DNA from: Clavelina lepadiformis
Lineage: Eukaryota > Chordata > Ascidiacea > Aplousobranchia > Clavelinidae
Assembly: GCF_947623445.1 (NCBI RefSeq)
Contig: NC_135242.1
Location: 8,432,001 to 8,496,000, forward strand
Direction of reading: 5' to 3'
Length of the DNA stretch: 64,000 nt
Shown: in pieces, positions 1 through 20,539 of the stretch
Layout: every line of letters starts with the position of its first letter
Position numbering within the stretch: the first letter of the stretch is position 1
Notes under the pieces: model-generated
The model's database searches: none
The model's input: only the letters and a program-made list of their open reading frames with translations
What the model was told of the DNA's origin: nothing
Translations under genes and position numbers: made by a program

Positions 1-2083
1 GCGACAAACTGAAACCTTTATTGTTACTGCATGACAGTGAAAAACTAAATCACAAACTTACATAAAATGTAAGCTGTGCTTAAAAAGTTTATACAACTTT
101 AAAGTAGCCTATATGTAGTTACTTGTAATATACCATGCAAATCTGCGATTGGGAGAAGTATAATGTTCAGTGAACAGCAACGACTATATACACGTTGCTG
201 ATAGATGACACGTGCTGAAAAATGCATTTAAGAATTTGACTGTTACAATTTGACGAAAATACTGAAAATGCATTTGGGAAATGTGCAACCAACTCAAACA
301 CCTGAGCAAATAACATTGTTAGAGTTGTGCGATTGAATATTCGTCATGCGGAAAGTGAAAAGCAAAGTTACAGGCTTCCGTTTAACGATTGATGGAATTT
401 AAAACAAATTGCTTGATCTTGTCCATAAAAAGTATCAGGTTTGATAGCTTGAGTTTTATAAATTTAATAAGCGACCAACTTTTCACGGTTGTGGAAGTTG
501 ATGTATTTGGGCGATGTGTTGATGGAAACGCCTGAAACAAAATGTCGACTTGACTGATATGCCGACACATCATAACACTCCAAGGTGACAGACGCATTTA
601 GCCTATAAATATGATTAACACTGTAACAGAAAATAGTTACTACGCAACTACGTATATACGGTCAATGCATAATAAATAATTACAGCCTTGCTCAAATGGT
701 CCAGGCAGTGCTAATGTGTTTGTGTCAAAATACCAAATGCAGAATACTACTATAGTATTCTTACTTTTCCAGAAGTGGCCAATGAGATCAACATACTGCA
801 CAAACCGAATTGTACAAAATGAAATGGCGACAGTTTTGAAAAAGGTTACTTCGTGTGATTTGACAAAGAAGTATCACTTGACAGCGGATTCCAAACAAAA
901 TTGTGGAAATTATAAGGCAACACATCAAGAGCATCATTCGAGCTACAGTTTTTTTAAACACTACGACTCTACATCATTCTTGTCGCATGATCATGTGAAG
1001 GTGTTTTCTACAGAAAACTTGTGGTAATTCTCCATTACAAATCTGTTGGAGCCGATAAATTGAGATTAGCAGAATCAACAGAGTTTTATTATTGCGCATG
1101 CGGTATTGGCGAAATTTATGCACAAGAAGAATTTTTAAAAACTATTTTAACAGATTTTTTGCCAAAGTATCTTGCATAATCTTGTGTTTTTGCTATGCAT
1201 TGTACGATTAAACTTCATTGCCTTTTGAAAACAAAAACTATGTGTTGTTGGTTTCACTATATCCGCATGTCATGAAGCAGTTTGTGGAGCAATAGAGTAG
1301 TTCTTCTATGTGGTAAGGTGCATCTTCTCAGGAGCTTGTTGGTTCCAAAGTGATTGTTGGCAAGCATCGAGTGCGATGTAGGCTTTTTATCATGTTTCGC
1401 GATGTTTTTTCAATGCAGTTTAAATTCGGTATTTTGGTGTCGCTCAATTGCACATGTCAAACGGTAGTCTACACCGGGAAGTTGACGATTTGTGTCTGTG
1501 CGGTTCATAGCGGGTTGTATAGTTCCATTGTTGCACGTATTTTTTATTGTTTACACTGTTGTATAATCACATTTATTTTGGCGCCCGTTAGCGAACCCAA
1601 GTAAATAAGGTATAATGCCTTTACGTCTTATACTTTCTGTTGTTTTCATTACGTTATATTCTACACGGGTCTTCAGTGCATCTACATTCAATACCTATCT
1701 CAGTATAGCAACTGGAGTTTAATTAGCATTAGTAAAGTAACGGTTGGGATGCAGACGCTGTGACTGCTTGATTGGTTTCTAGTTGTGATACTGTATTTTC
1801 TAAGCAGCAGTTATAGGCTACTCGTTACCCAGGAAAATTGCAGTGAAAGCTAAACATTTAGTAATCGTAAGTTAATAGTTAACCAGGCCATTGACTGCTT
1901 CAGAATACAATCACGTAAGGATTAATGTATAAGCGTTGAATCGTTTCCCAGCAAGGTAGGTGTAGCTTAGTAGCGGTTACACGTTTCTCGGTTACTATAG
2001 TTGAATAGAAAAATTATAGCGTCAATTCGATTTGCATTTGCTGAAAAGATCTAGTGCTCATTTTACGGCAACTAAATACCGTT
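1..2083. other. Upstream intergenic DNA, possible orphan exon
   Basis: I recognise no gene here. A pyrimidine-rich acceptor (tacttttccag) at about 761-771 precedes an open stretch on the + strand that runs to a stop at 1025-1027 and would encode about 85 residues rich in Ser, His and Lys. It could be a last exon of a gene outside the window or chance. Nothing else with codon structure is visible up to the start of the membrane-protein gene at 2084. Confidence 0.3.
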
Positions 2084-3582
2084 ATGAGGTTTTACAATAC
2101 TAACATACGCGGTTTCAAGAGCAATGTCTTTCAAGTGGGCAGGTGAGCAAACGAAAACTTTGTACATTGAACGTAATATAGGGTATGGTAAAAATGCCTG
2201 TACTCAAAAGTGACAGACGACCTACAGCATCGAGCTTTTCAAGTGACCATCACTCGACCATAAAGATTATAGGCTATGTGGGATAAATACTATTCTTTAC
2301 AGGGTTGTGTTTGGATTATGCATATTGGCTGATGCATGCTGGTATATGATATCTTTCGAAGTACGTTCGGCATACTTTCGAGAACTCCGTCTTCCAATAG
2401 CTATGCTGTATGTGCTCATGATTACATATTTATTTTTTGGCCTCAGGTAAGGAAAATTATTTGCCAATACAAAGCGATAAGCAAAATAAGTCACAATCTA
2501 ATCTTTGCCAACGTAAACAGGTTACTCATCAATTTTAGCCTAGAAAACACATGCCTTGCAATGATAATCACTTATTCTCTGGTGGGATTCCTGGTTCATC
2601 ACCCAGTGGGTGAAGGAGGTATTGGTAAGTCATGATAGCATTGTGCAAGTTTAAACCGATTTTTTCCGTATAGTCAGTAACTCGACCACTCAAAATAGTA
2701 TACCAACCTTGATTAAAACGTTTTGTGAAAGATGCTTCCTATCGGGCTTACTTTAGGTGACTACCCCAGACACATTAATGGAGAAATGAACTTTCTTCAA
2801 GTGCTTGCGTATGAGGGTCTTGTCGGTGGACTGCTGGTTATGTTCGGTTTCTCAGACATGGAGTCACGTCGCAAGATAATGCACGGTTCTAAGTCTTACG
2901 CAATAGTGCTTGGCCGGGTAAGAGCTATCATGTTCCGGGTACCACTAAATACTTTGGTATTACCTTCTGCAATTAGTTAGTATCTGTGGACCCGAGAACT
3001 CCAATCTTGTGTCTTAAAAACCGGGAAACAGTTAATTCAGAACCCAGAAAATTTAGAGGAACCGATTATGTTCCGAGCTAAACGGCTTTGGAAAATCTTA
3101 ACTTGCCTACCACATTTTACCAATGCATGTCGCATGAGTTTTTGAATAGAAAGTTATTGGTATAAAACTTATTAACTCTCTCTATACAATTTATTTAGGC
3201 CGTCATCGCACTGCACTTTCTGGGCCACACGTTTTACTTCAAACTAATTCAGTATAGCCTGCGCAGCAAGCAAATCACCATGATGGGTGGTAGTCCGTTT
3301 TTCCACATCTTCATTATTGGCAGTATTCATGTAATTGCGTCCTACTTTGCCTGGCTTGGCAATCCTAATCAAAGGAGATTGGGCGCGCTGTCATTGGCGA
3401 TAACCACTGTCCTGATGTCGTTTGTCGAAAATTCAACCTTGGCGACCTCGCTGGGAGTTTATCACATGAAGCCCGAAGCTAGAATTCACCAATTCATAGT
3501 TCAGATTGGTATCGCTACAGGTTGCTTGCTGCTTTATTCAACTGGAGGAATTGATGCGCAACCTTATAAAAAGAACGAGTAA
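2084..3582 (+). CDS. Multi-pass membrane protein of unknown family, 5 exons
   Basis: Exons 2084-2142, 2303-2446, 2521-2624, 2757-2917 and 3199-3582 all have GT-AG borders and join in one frame to 852 nt (283 residues). The start ATG opens a short N-terminus (MRFYNTNIRGFKSN), and the chain ends at TAA 3580-3582. The product has about eight hydrophobic segments, roughly at residues 20-40, 52-70, 75-95, 115-135, 150-170, 185-205, 215-235 and 250-270, separated by short polar loops; there is no cleavable signal peptide or soluble domain. The longest polar loop holds a DYPRHINGEMN motif and a later one SDMESRRK. The C-terminus (IDAQPYKKNE) is polar. I do not recognise the family and assign no function. 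Exon structure is well supported; identity is open. An AATAAA lies at 3848. Confidence 0.8.
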
Positions 3583-3847
3583 GATCAATTCCTAACTCCC
3601 AAGTTTCTTGACCTTAATACTGCAAACGGATGTGTACTTAACCATACAATTATGTTAGCTTCACAAGCTAGTTGATTGCCGGAGAAATATTCCAGAAAAA
3701 CAACTTAGTTTCAGTTAGTAATTAAATTTTTTGAAACGTGAAGAATTTGAAATAACATCTGTTGCTGGCAAAACTGTTGCCGATTACTGTACTTAAAGCC
3801 TGATATCATGGCAAGTAGCTGTTACAGTGTTTAGTAATTCCAAACAG

Positions 3848-3853
3848 AATAAA
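3848..3853 (+). terminator. AATAAA polyadenylation signal of membrane-protein gene
   Basis: Canonical hexamer about 265 nt after the stop at 3582, in an A-rich tract. It is the only plausible signal before the convergent RPS21 gene. Confidence 0.5.
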
Positions 3854-4289
3854 AAAATATCGATTGCCAGCATTAATTTGTAACTCTCCTTGCTAAAACT
3901 TATGTTCATGAAATGTTGTGTGTTTTTGCTGCATATAAGATGTCTTGTTACTATGAAAAATGAAACTGCGAATGGCTACAAACCACATACAAATTGTCAA
4001 ACAGTAAAAAAATTATTCAGTCAAAATCTGATACTGATTTATGTGCAAAATGGTGAAGTATCGACTAATGGGCTGCAACCCTGACAGTCACAATCATAAA
4101 CCAATGGTTGCAACATGCTGTTAACAAACCATCGTAATACTCTGACTAGTTACTTGTAACTGTAAATAACGGGGTCATCCTAATCATTGCTTGAGATCTT
4201 TTTACCTTGTCCTTTGAAGAAGGGCCTTCGACTGTGATTAACATTTAATTAGGAAACAAAATTATCAAGCATATGAACATCATCAACCA

Positions 4290-4295
4290 TTTATT
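4290..4295 (-). terminator. AATAAA polyadenylation signal of RPS21
   Basis: The hexamer on the - strand starts about 48 nt after the RPS21 stop, consistent with the short 3' UTR usual for ribosomal protein genes. Confidence 0.65.
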
Positions 4296-4342
4296 AGAAG
4301 CTAATGATGTAACACAAAATGACACGAGCCTTCAAAATCCAT

Positions 4343-6010
4343 TCATTTGTTGAAGTCCCTTTAAAATAAAGTTAACATTGAAAGAAACGCTTTGGTAAAA
4401 ATCGTAAGCAGAAACATTACCAGTATCACAGGGACCACAATACAGCATAGATGTCAAATTTAGAAAATAAACTATATAACTTACTTGCTAATAATGCCAT
4501 CCTTTACTGCTAGACGGTTAAGACAATCATCAGATTCACCCTACAGCAACAAAGACATGTTATCGCATTAGTAATACTGTTTTGCAGTTCTACATGTTAT
4601 CGCTAGGGCGATTATTTTTTGACTTGTCAAAATAAGTCAAAAATTTGTCAAATTTACAGCGTTAGGTCAAAAATTGTCAAAATTGTTTAAAAAGTCAAAA
4701 TTGCTTACAAACTGCATTGTCGTGGTGTCGTAAAGGTTGCACTGTAGGTGAACTCATTTTACATTGTACACCTTGCAGCCTACTTTATACTGTTGCAAAT
4801 GGCCCATTGTCTACTTATTGTGAATCAGCTTTTGCTTCGGTTTTGCTTAGTTTAGACCAGTGGTTCCTAACCTTTTTTGGTGTCGGGCCGAATTTCAAAC
4901 TTCAGAGTACGTATGGAGCCACATGAAAACACTCAAGTAATTAGAACGAAAATTTTAAAGCATGAAAGCTTGTACCAACGAATAGCAACACTAACAAGAA
5001 AAATAACACAAATCAATATTATGTCCAACTTGACTCCAACTCCAACTGACAAGTCAAAAAATAATCGCCCTAATTAAATTATTATAAATAGATTTTTTAT
5101 GTTTTTTGAGGGATTTTCAGGGGTCAATGAAAGCCGCAAGAAGGCTAGCTTGGTCCCGCATACGGCTCTAAGAGCCGCGGTTGGGAATCACTGGTTTAGA
5201 CAAATGTATTGAATAGTTTTTGTTGTGTTTTAGTTGCAGTTTTTTTGGCAGTGATTTGTAATTAGCTCACTTCCCTTTTCAGAATATTTTAGGTTTGTGT
5301 TCAGATTTTTACCCTTCTTTAATACAATAAATTTTAACTTTTTGTACAATAAAGGGTAATTTAACTACTTGAAATGTTCATACGTCAAAATTTGTCAAAA
5401 AAAAGTTTTTTAATGTCAAAATTTTCAATTTTTAGGTCAAAAAATAATCGCCCTAGTTATCGCATTAGTAATACTGTTTTGCAGATTAGGAACTTTATCT
5501 ACTGAAAATTCATCCAAAAACTGGTTACGTCTGTAAGGAAACTTTCTATGATATTAAAAAAGATTATACCCTACCCCTCTTCTGATGTCTCCGCAAATAG
5601 TATAAGCTTTAGATGTGTTCAAGGCCCTTCCACTTTCATCCACATCAACTATGGCAATCTGAAAAATAAGTAGGCGGTTGTTTTTAAATGGTAGCTATGC
5701 TACAGTTTTTAACTTGCAGCTTAAATATAGTTAAAGCTAATGTTAAATGGACGAAGACAATTCTAACAGAAGTGAAGACATGCAAATAGCTCAGTTATAT
5801 TTAGACTGGCAAAACTGATTTAGGGTTTGTTAAGTTTACAACATTTATTGACTTCAGTCAATAAATGACGAGACAGATTGAATGTACACTGTTCTAGTCG
5901 ATAAACCAGACCTGGACTGAAGCATGATCCTTAGCTCCAATAATACGGCCGGTAGCGGAGCATTTTCGAGGGATGTACAAGTCAACAATTTCTCCTGCGT
6001 CGTTTTGCAT
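4343..6010 (-). CDS. RPS21: 40S ribosomal protein S21
   Basis: Component of the small ribosomal subunit, needed for late 18S rRNA maturation in other eukaryotes. Exons on the - strand are 5912-6010, 5575-5658, 4485-4540 and 4343-4358, joining in frame to 255 nt (84 residues; human 83). The first exon reads [20 protein letters not shown] and then [13 protein letters not shown], almost identical to vertebrate S21. The next gives the [12 protein letters not shown] core and the third [19 protein letters not shown]. The last exon adds only DFNK and a TGA, replacing the usual short NF end; its acceptor is the least certain border. The intron between exons 2 and 3 is enlarged by a nested pair of hAT-type elements. 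AATAAA on the - strand lies about 50 nt past the stop. Each open frame in the region is short, so the gene is only visible when spliced. Confidence 0.93.
4604..5455. mobile_element. hAT-like non-autonomous element in RPS21 intron
   Basis: The 852-bp element has near-perfect terminal inverted repeats (tagggcgattattttttgac at both ends, inverted) and an exact 8-bp target duplication gttatcgc at 4596-4603 and 5456-5463, the length typical of hAT transposons. The subterminal parts are rich in gtcaaaa repeats. It has no transposase frame and itself carries a second element at 4858-5193. It lies wholly within the RPS21 intron between exons 2 and 3. Confidence 0.9.
4858..5193. mobile_element. Second hAT-like element nested in the first
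   Basis: The 336-bp insertion starts cagtggttcctaacc and ends ggttgggaatcactg, an inverted pair, flanked by the exact 8-bp duplication gtttagac at 4850-4857 and 5194-5201. The end sequence resembles the widespread CAGTGGTTC-type hAT termini. No coding capacity is visible. Confidence 0.9.
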
Positions 6011-9000
6011 GTTTTTTCTTTAAAATGGTTTGTCCGACTAGAGTAGTAACAGCTACGATCTCCTGCATAAAGACATTATGTGAAGTTTTTCCTGGCGAAA
6101 TTATTGACTCCGTATAATGGAGTACCAAGGAGTTCATATAACATAAATCACATCATTTATGATTTCGCCTTCAGTATTCTTTTACAGATAAATACTGAAG
6201 GTTACAACTTATTGATAAGATATCAGCATTTTTAAGTGGGTAAGGATAGGACTAACTGCAATAAGCCAAACGTTTTAAATGAAGAATATTAAATCATTTG
6301 CAAGGCAGACCATGCCAATTATGACAATATAATTGATCGAAAATTGAAGATATTCCTGGCCTATATACAAACAAAATGTAAACAGGTAAGGCCTAAATCA
6401 ACTTGTTATGTATACTTAATTTACGTGTGTTGTTGTGTGCAAATTAATAGTTAAAAGCCATTGAATTTTCACAATTCATTTTAAACATAATGTACAACTT
6501 GATTCTATCAATTTTTTCAAGCATCTGGAACAGCAGCATAAAGAGAAAACATACAAATTACAGACCAACTTAAACTGCTAAGGCACAGATCTTGCCATCG
6601 TGTAAGAAAAAACACTCTATCTTGCAGATTCAAACCCGAATAAAACAAGTTAGATACGTACAACAACCAAATTTATACAATCACAGCAGAATTTCATCCT
6701 GCATAACCTACTTCTAAACTGCGTTTAGCCAAAATAATTTCAAGTAATTGTAACTTTTTTACAGTTTACTCAGTTTTTCATTAAATGGAATTAAGGTAAG
6801 AAAACAAAATGTTTGTTTCACACACATTCACGCTGAGTTTGTTATTTACTGATTGGTATTTTTTTTAAACATCAGATGTTTTCAGTATTAAATTTTTGAA
6901 CAATTTTTTATTAGTAAATTCAGGTTAATTCTGCAAAATTCTTTTTTTAAATATCACCGGAAAATGTCAGGTACCAGTAAACTTAAACAAATTTTTTCTG
7001 ACATGCAGCAGTTGAAGACTTGGTCCACGATGCATGACAAACATAGTATGACAGGAAGTTGCGGGATAATTTAAAGCCAAACAAAATATTTTCGTCTAAG
7101 CTAAATTCGATTGAAAGTCATTAAAAACCAACGATACATGCAAGCTAGCTAGACGAGCATGCTTTCTCTGGTTGTTTCCATACTGAATACCGACAACTAA
7201 GATTTATTCTAAATAAAAAAGATTGTCGTCATGACACAGGCATATCGTTTCAATTATTTCCCACTACAAAGGTAATAGTTCCTGTTAATATGAATATAGA
7301 AGTGATTTAAATCGGTATGTAAATGTCTTTTTAACGTGTCCAATATTGCACTCTACTTTAAAATAGAAAGTGAGTAACGTTAATTTGCTATCGACAACCA
7401 TGCATTTTCCCATAATCGATCTTTTTTGTACACTGGCGCCGCCACAAAATTATGACCCAAGAAGAGAAAAGTAGTTAAAGAAACCTACAGAAAAGATAGC
7501 TCTGCGACAAAAGGGTGTTTGTGTTGTGAGATATTAGTTTTTGCGCTGAAATGGACTTCAGAGTATGGTAGTTTTCTCAAGATTTAAGGTGTGAAGAAGC
7601 AAAATTCCGGTGTGCAAGGAAGCAGCTGGTGTACAGTGCGACTCGTTGCCGAAGGCTGCCTGGTGCGTGTGTAGGCAAGGTACGGCACTTTACGACAGAA
7701 ATCAGTGTTATATTGCTATACAAGTAACGATTTTTTGGTAAAATTTGAACACTGGGTACTTTTGTAGACTGGCTACAAGACCCTAGCACTGTTTGCAATG
7801 AAAGATTTAAGCAGTTGAACGAAAAAAGGTTATTAGATTTTATTAAAATTGCCTAGATAAAACTCAAGTTAATACAATACATTATGTGCTAAACCAGTCT
7901 GCAGTGCATTCTTATGTCACCAAGATTGTTTCAATTACGAAAGTGCAGTTGGTTTCATGTATATTTCGACACTTATAAACAAAATACAAAAATACTCACC
8001 ACAAACAGACACTAACCAATCTTTAGAAAGCGTGTTGAAAAAAGGCCGATAAGGTTTTGTTCAGTTTTGGCCTTCAAGTTATCATAGATATCTTACGTAA
8101 CAATAGGTCAGATAGGTGCATCTATTTTCTGCCAGAATGGTAGAAAAGAACAGAATGAAAAAAAAACATAAGGATTTCTGACATAAAAATTGTTTTGCAG
8201 ACATTCCAGTTAAGCAACAGCAACAACCTGCAGTAGCGCACTTTACTTTTCTAAAAATTTAAAAGGACCAGACAGCACGCTACTTACTTTTTCTGCAATA
8301 TGATAATCTAAAAAAATTTGCAAGTGTTTAAACTTTAAAGCGTGTTAAAGTATCACTCAAAGCTACTTGTATAATATGATCATAAATTAAGTGCAATAAT
8401 ACCTACATAAGTTTTAATAAATTACTTTAAAATTTCCATAAAAATATGGTGTGCAAGGTGCCATTCGATACCTAAAGTTCCGTGCTGAATCATCATAATT
8501 GTCTAGTCATGTAAATAAAAATTTTTTGTTGTTTTACTGGAACCTTACTACAGTATACAATACATAGTTCTAATTACGTATACCGTAGGCTAGTTGAATA
8601 AGTTGATGTAAGCAGAGCCTACGCATACCTGATAAAGACTATGGACAAACGGTTGCTGAGAGCAGGAGTGGTTTGATCTCTGGCAGTGTGGCCCTCACAA
8701 TAAATGCGGCTCGTGTTCAGTGGGCCTAGGAAACAGTTTTAATTTCGAGCAATACTAGCTTTAGGAATAAAAAACATTTAAGTAAAAAATATGTGAGAAT
8801 GGGAACTCGCACAAAACTTTCCTCAGTCTAATGAAAAAGATCACTTTACCATACCACTCTACAGCACTTGCAGCGGGCCGTAAATAATGGAAACTCTGGT
8901 CTAATGTAAGCAATTGACTGATGTAATCGACCTAATGCTTTGCCGCACGACAAATAATAACCCACTTCTTCATACTTTCTATTTGTTTTTGAATGTGCTT

Positions 9001-9786
9001 GCAACAAAGAGCAAAATTATCGCACCGCATGTGCATCACACAATACTGTGGCATTAGCCGTAAAAAAACATTTTTACCCCATAATAAACACATATTGACT
9101 TGCACTTGGATAATGGGTGACTTAAATAGTTGTATTTTAACAAACTGCTGATTTGCACTAAAAATGCAATGTAATGTAAGTGTTTGGAGGCCGCACAAAA
9201 CCTGTCCATGGGTCGCATGTCAGGATTTGGACGACCCTGACATAAACATTAAGAACTTGTGAAATCTTTGTATAGATAATATGTGGTGTTTTTATAACAA
9301 AGCTGTGTCACATTTAGACGTTTTTACAATGAAAGTATTGTGTTTTACTAGAAATTAGGAAAAAAGTGCAACATGCTTAATGTTTATTAAATCTGGTTAA
9401 CCAGTGAGCTGAAATACAAAGATTTGGATATATATCCATTATCTGGATAGAAAATATTGTTGATATTCAAACAAACAACCCTAGCATCAAGTGTACAGGT
9501 ATTTTTGTGGAAATATCCGTTTTATTACCTAAAGCTTTATTCTTTGCAGTCACATCTTTCATAATATGATTCGACTCAAATCGCATCATTATGGACATAT
9601 GACACACATCCCGGTCATTAAAATTTAATATTCATTGTCCAAATCAATTCAGTTTATAAATGTCAATTTACTAATTTTAACAACCTTCCACGCTATCTTG
9701 GTAGGTGTAAAATATATAACTATGGAAAGGGTAGACACAACCACCATATTTAGTGTGTGAGTTTTCAACATTTTTTTTTCTTATAG
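6011..9786. other. Intergenic between divergent RPS21 and OSER1, repeat remnants
   Basis: This 3.8-kb stretch lies between two divergently transcribed genes and should contain both promoters. No further coding exon is convincing on either strand. About 8660-9240 contains phrases such as gcgggccg and ggccgcac that resemble decayed hAT-type ends, but clear boundaries and a target duplication were not found. The RPS21 5' UTR is just above 6010; a possible acceptor (tttatgcag) at about 6065 could mark where it begins. Confidence 0.4.
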
Positions 9787-9788
9787 GA

Positions 9789-10544
9789 ATGTTAGGATAT
9801 AAGACTAACAATATGTCCAAAAGTGCTTCTACGTTACCTGAAGAGGAAATCAATCTACATGATGCTAGCACAGAACTACAAAATTTGTCTTGCCAGAACT
9901 GTGCATCAGTTGAGCAAAGTGTGGATACCAAGCGAAACAAATGCAATGCATTGCAGAAGACCTCAAGAAAGGTTATTCTGAAACGACCAACTTTCCAATA
10001 CAAGTCAAAAAATCATTTCATTCAACACATGCCATATCCTTCGTCTGATCTTATTAAAAAACTTGGATGTCTGTCGCTTCACAAAGAAGATAATAGACCC
10101 ATAAGTCAAATACATTTTGCAAAAAATACAACAAATCATCACAAATTAACTAGCCAACAGGATGGTAGACTTGAAAGGTTTACACAAGCTGAAGCATCAT
10201 CAAGTGAACATCAGGTTGTAACTCCACAACGGAAAAAATGCTTCAAATTTTGCAAAAGCAATAGTTCGTTACTGAAGTGTTATTCTTTTAAGGATACACA
10301 AAACACCAACTCTTCCAAGAAGCATAATTGTCATGGCAAGGACTATAGAAACAGAAGTCCGACACCTGAATCTGATGACAAGAAACTTGAACATTCTCAA
10401 CCTGGAAAGTTGTCTCGGAGCTGCTCTTACCAAGCGCTATTAACAGAAGCTGATATATCAACTAACGAACTAGCATCTTACATGACAGACTTTCTTGTTC
10501 TTCCCAAGAAAATGTCATCTATGGCGGAAATGATGTATACATAG
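9789..10544 (+). CDS. OSER1: Oxidative stress-responsive serine-rich protein 1
   Basis: A single uninterrupted frame of 251 residues. The C-terminus, LASYMTDFLVLPKKMSSMAEMMYT in two pieces LASYMTDFLV and LPKKMSSMAEMMYT, matches the diagnostic end of OSER1 (formerly DUF776, C20orf111), whose human form ends with PKKMSHMAEMMYT. An upstream RSCSYQA also fits the family. The rest is low-complexity, Ser/Lys/Asn-rich and probably disordered; a Cys-rich patch (CFKFCKSNSS) lies mid-protein. The human protein is 292 residues and linked to the oxidative stress response and lifespan; its biochemical activity is not settled. A strong acceptor (tttttcttatag) ends at 9786, three bases before the first ATG, so the 5' end is spliced or, in tunicates, may be trans-spliced. 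A second ATG at 9813 is an alternative start. Confidence 0.85.
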   Translation: MLGYKTNNMSKSASTLPEEEINLHDASTELQNLSCQNCASVEQSVDTKRNKCNALQKTSRKVILKRPTFQYKSKNHFIQHMPYPSSDLIKKLGCLSLHKEDNRPISQIHFAKNTTNHHKLTSQQDGRLERFTQAEASSSEHQVVTPQRKKCFKFCKSNSSLLKCYSFKDTQNTNSSKKHNCHGKDYRNRSPTPESDDKKLEHSQPGKLSRSCSYQALLTEADISTNELASYMTDFLVLPKKMSSMAEMMYT

Positions 10545-11466
10545 AAAAAATACGAATTGTCCAAAGCTTTTCTATGAATTTTCTGTCTACTTGGTGCTTG
10601 TCGATTGATGAAGACATTCACATTATAGTGTATAAACCTTTCTTCACAAACCAATAATGCAAACTCTATTAAAAATCCTTTAACTTTGGATGTCTTTACA
10701 TGTTTTGATCTTTATGTAGCACTGTGATTTCTTGCTGTGTATTGGCTAACACAGGGTGATTGAAGGTTTTCAGCTTGTGGTATGTGCACTTTCATGTTTT
10801 CTGTTAAATGTGTTAGTATTATATTTTTCTGCTATATAACTTGCCAATTGGACATGAAACACCTAATATGAGAACGAGGATTTACTGCAGGCAAGGTAAA
10901 TTTTGCGTCTTCACAGTATTGTACGATTAATCTTAGTTAGCGAGAAAAGGTACCATGACACAATCACGAGTAATGTGTTATGTGCAGGCGATATTTGAAT
11001 GTTGATTAGAATTTATATGCTATGTAAAACTATTCGGACATGTAACTAACATTCATAAAAGCAAATTCAAAATGTTGACCGAAAAATTTGTATGCATATT
11101 GCTACCTATGAATACAACTCCAAGAATGGTGTGTTGTTGTGCTGGGCTAATTGAATCATCCAAAAAATTTACTTAATTTTAAAAAATCCGATAGCGAAGG
11201 AACAGCTTGTATATACGTCAGCATGTATGCGGCGTAATACTATTTCTTTGGTAAGATGTTGGCATGAAACTTGACTTAAGTTAAATCTAGATTACTCTCT
11301 GAAACATACCAATAATGCAAATTGCCAAATAATTTATTAAGAATTACATGAAATGTAAGTTATGCAACGCTTATTACAATTTTTACACATGATCATAGAA
11401 CAATAAATTGCACGAAAGATGAAAACTTCAGATATTTCTTTGCTGATTCCATACACATCAATGTAT
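10545..11466. other. Convergent 3' regions of OSER1 and UCKL1
   Basis: No coding sequence is seen. ATTAAA at about 10668 is a possible OSER1 polyadenylation signal, and TTTATT at 11333-11338 (AATAAA on the - strand) fits UCKL1. The rest looks like AT-rich untranslated or intergenic sequence. Confidence 0.5.
11333..11338 (-). terminator. AATAAA polyadenylation signal of UCKL1
   Basis: The hexamer on the - strand starts about 130 nt after the UCKL1 stop codon at 11467-11469. Confidence 0.55.
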
Positions 11467-20519
<9,053 letters not shown>

Positions 20520-20539
20520 TACTTCCTTCTGTCTGCGGA

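Larger units (their letters stand above)
3583..4342. other. Convergent 3' regions between membrane-protein gene and RPS21
   Basis: This holds the 3' UTR of the upstream + strand gene and the 3' UTR of RPS21 on the - strand. A short open frame at 3890-4084 on the + strand has no splice or codon support and is taken as noise. Confidence 0.5.
4559..5484. repeat. Short tandem duplication split by a transposon
   Basis: A 29-bp word starting gttatcgcattag occurs at 4559-4587 and again at 5456-5484. The ancestral site was apparently a two-copy tandem repeat of a 37-bp unit, and the outer hAT-like element inserted into the first eight bases of the second copy. Those eight bases are present at 4596-4603 and at 5456-5463 as the target duplication. 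Confidence 0.8.
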
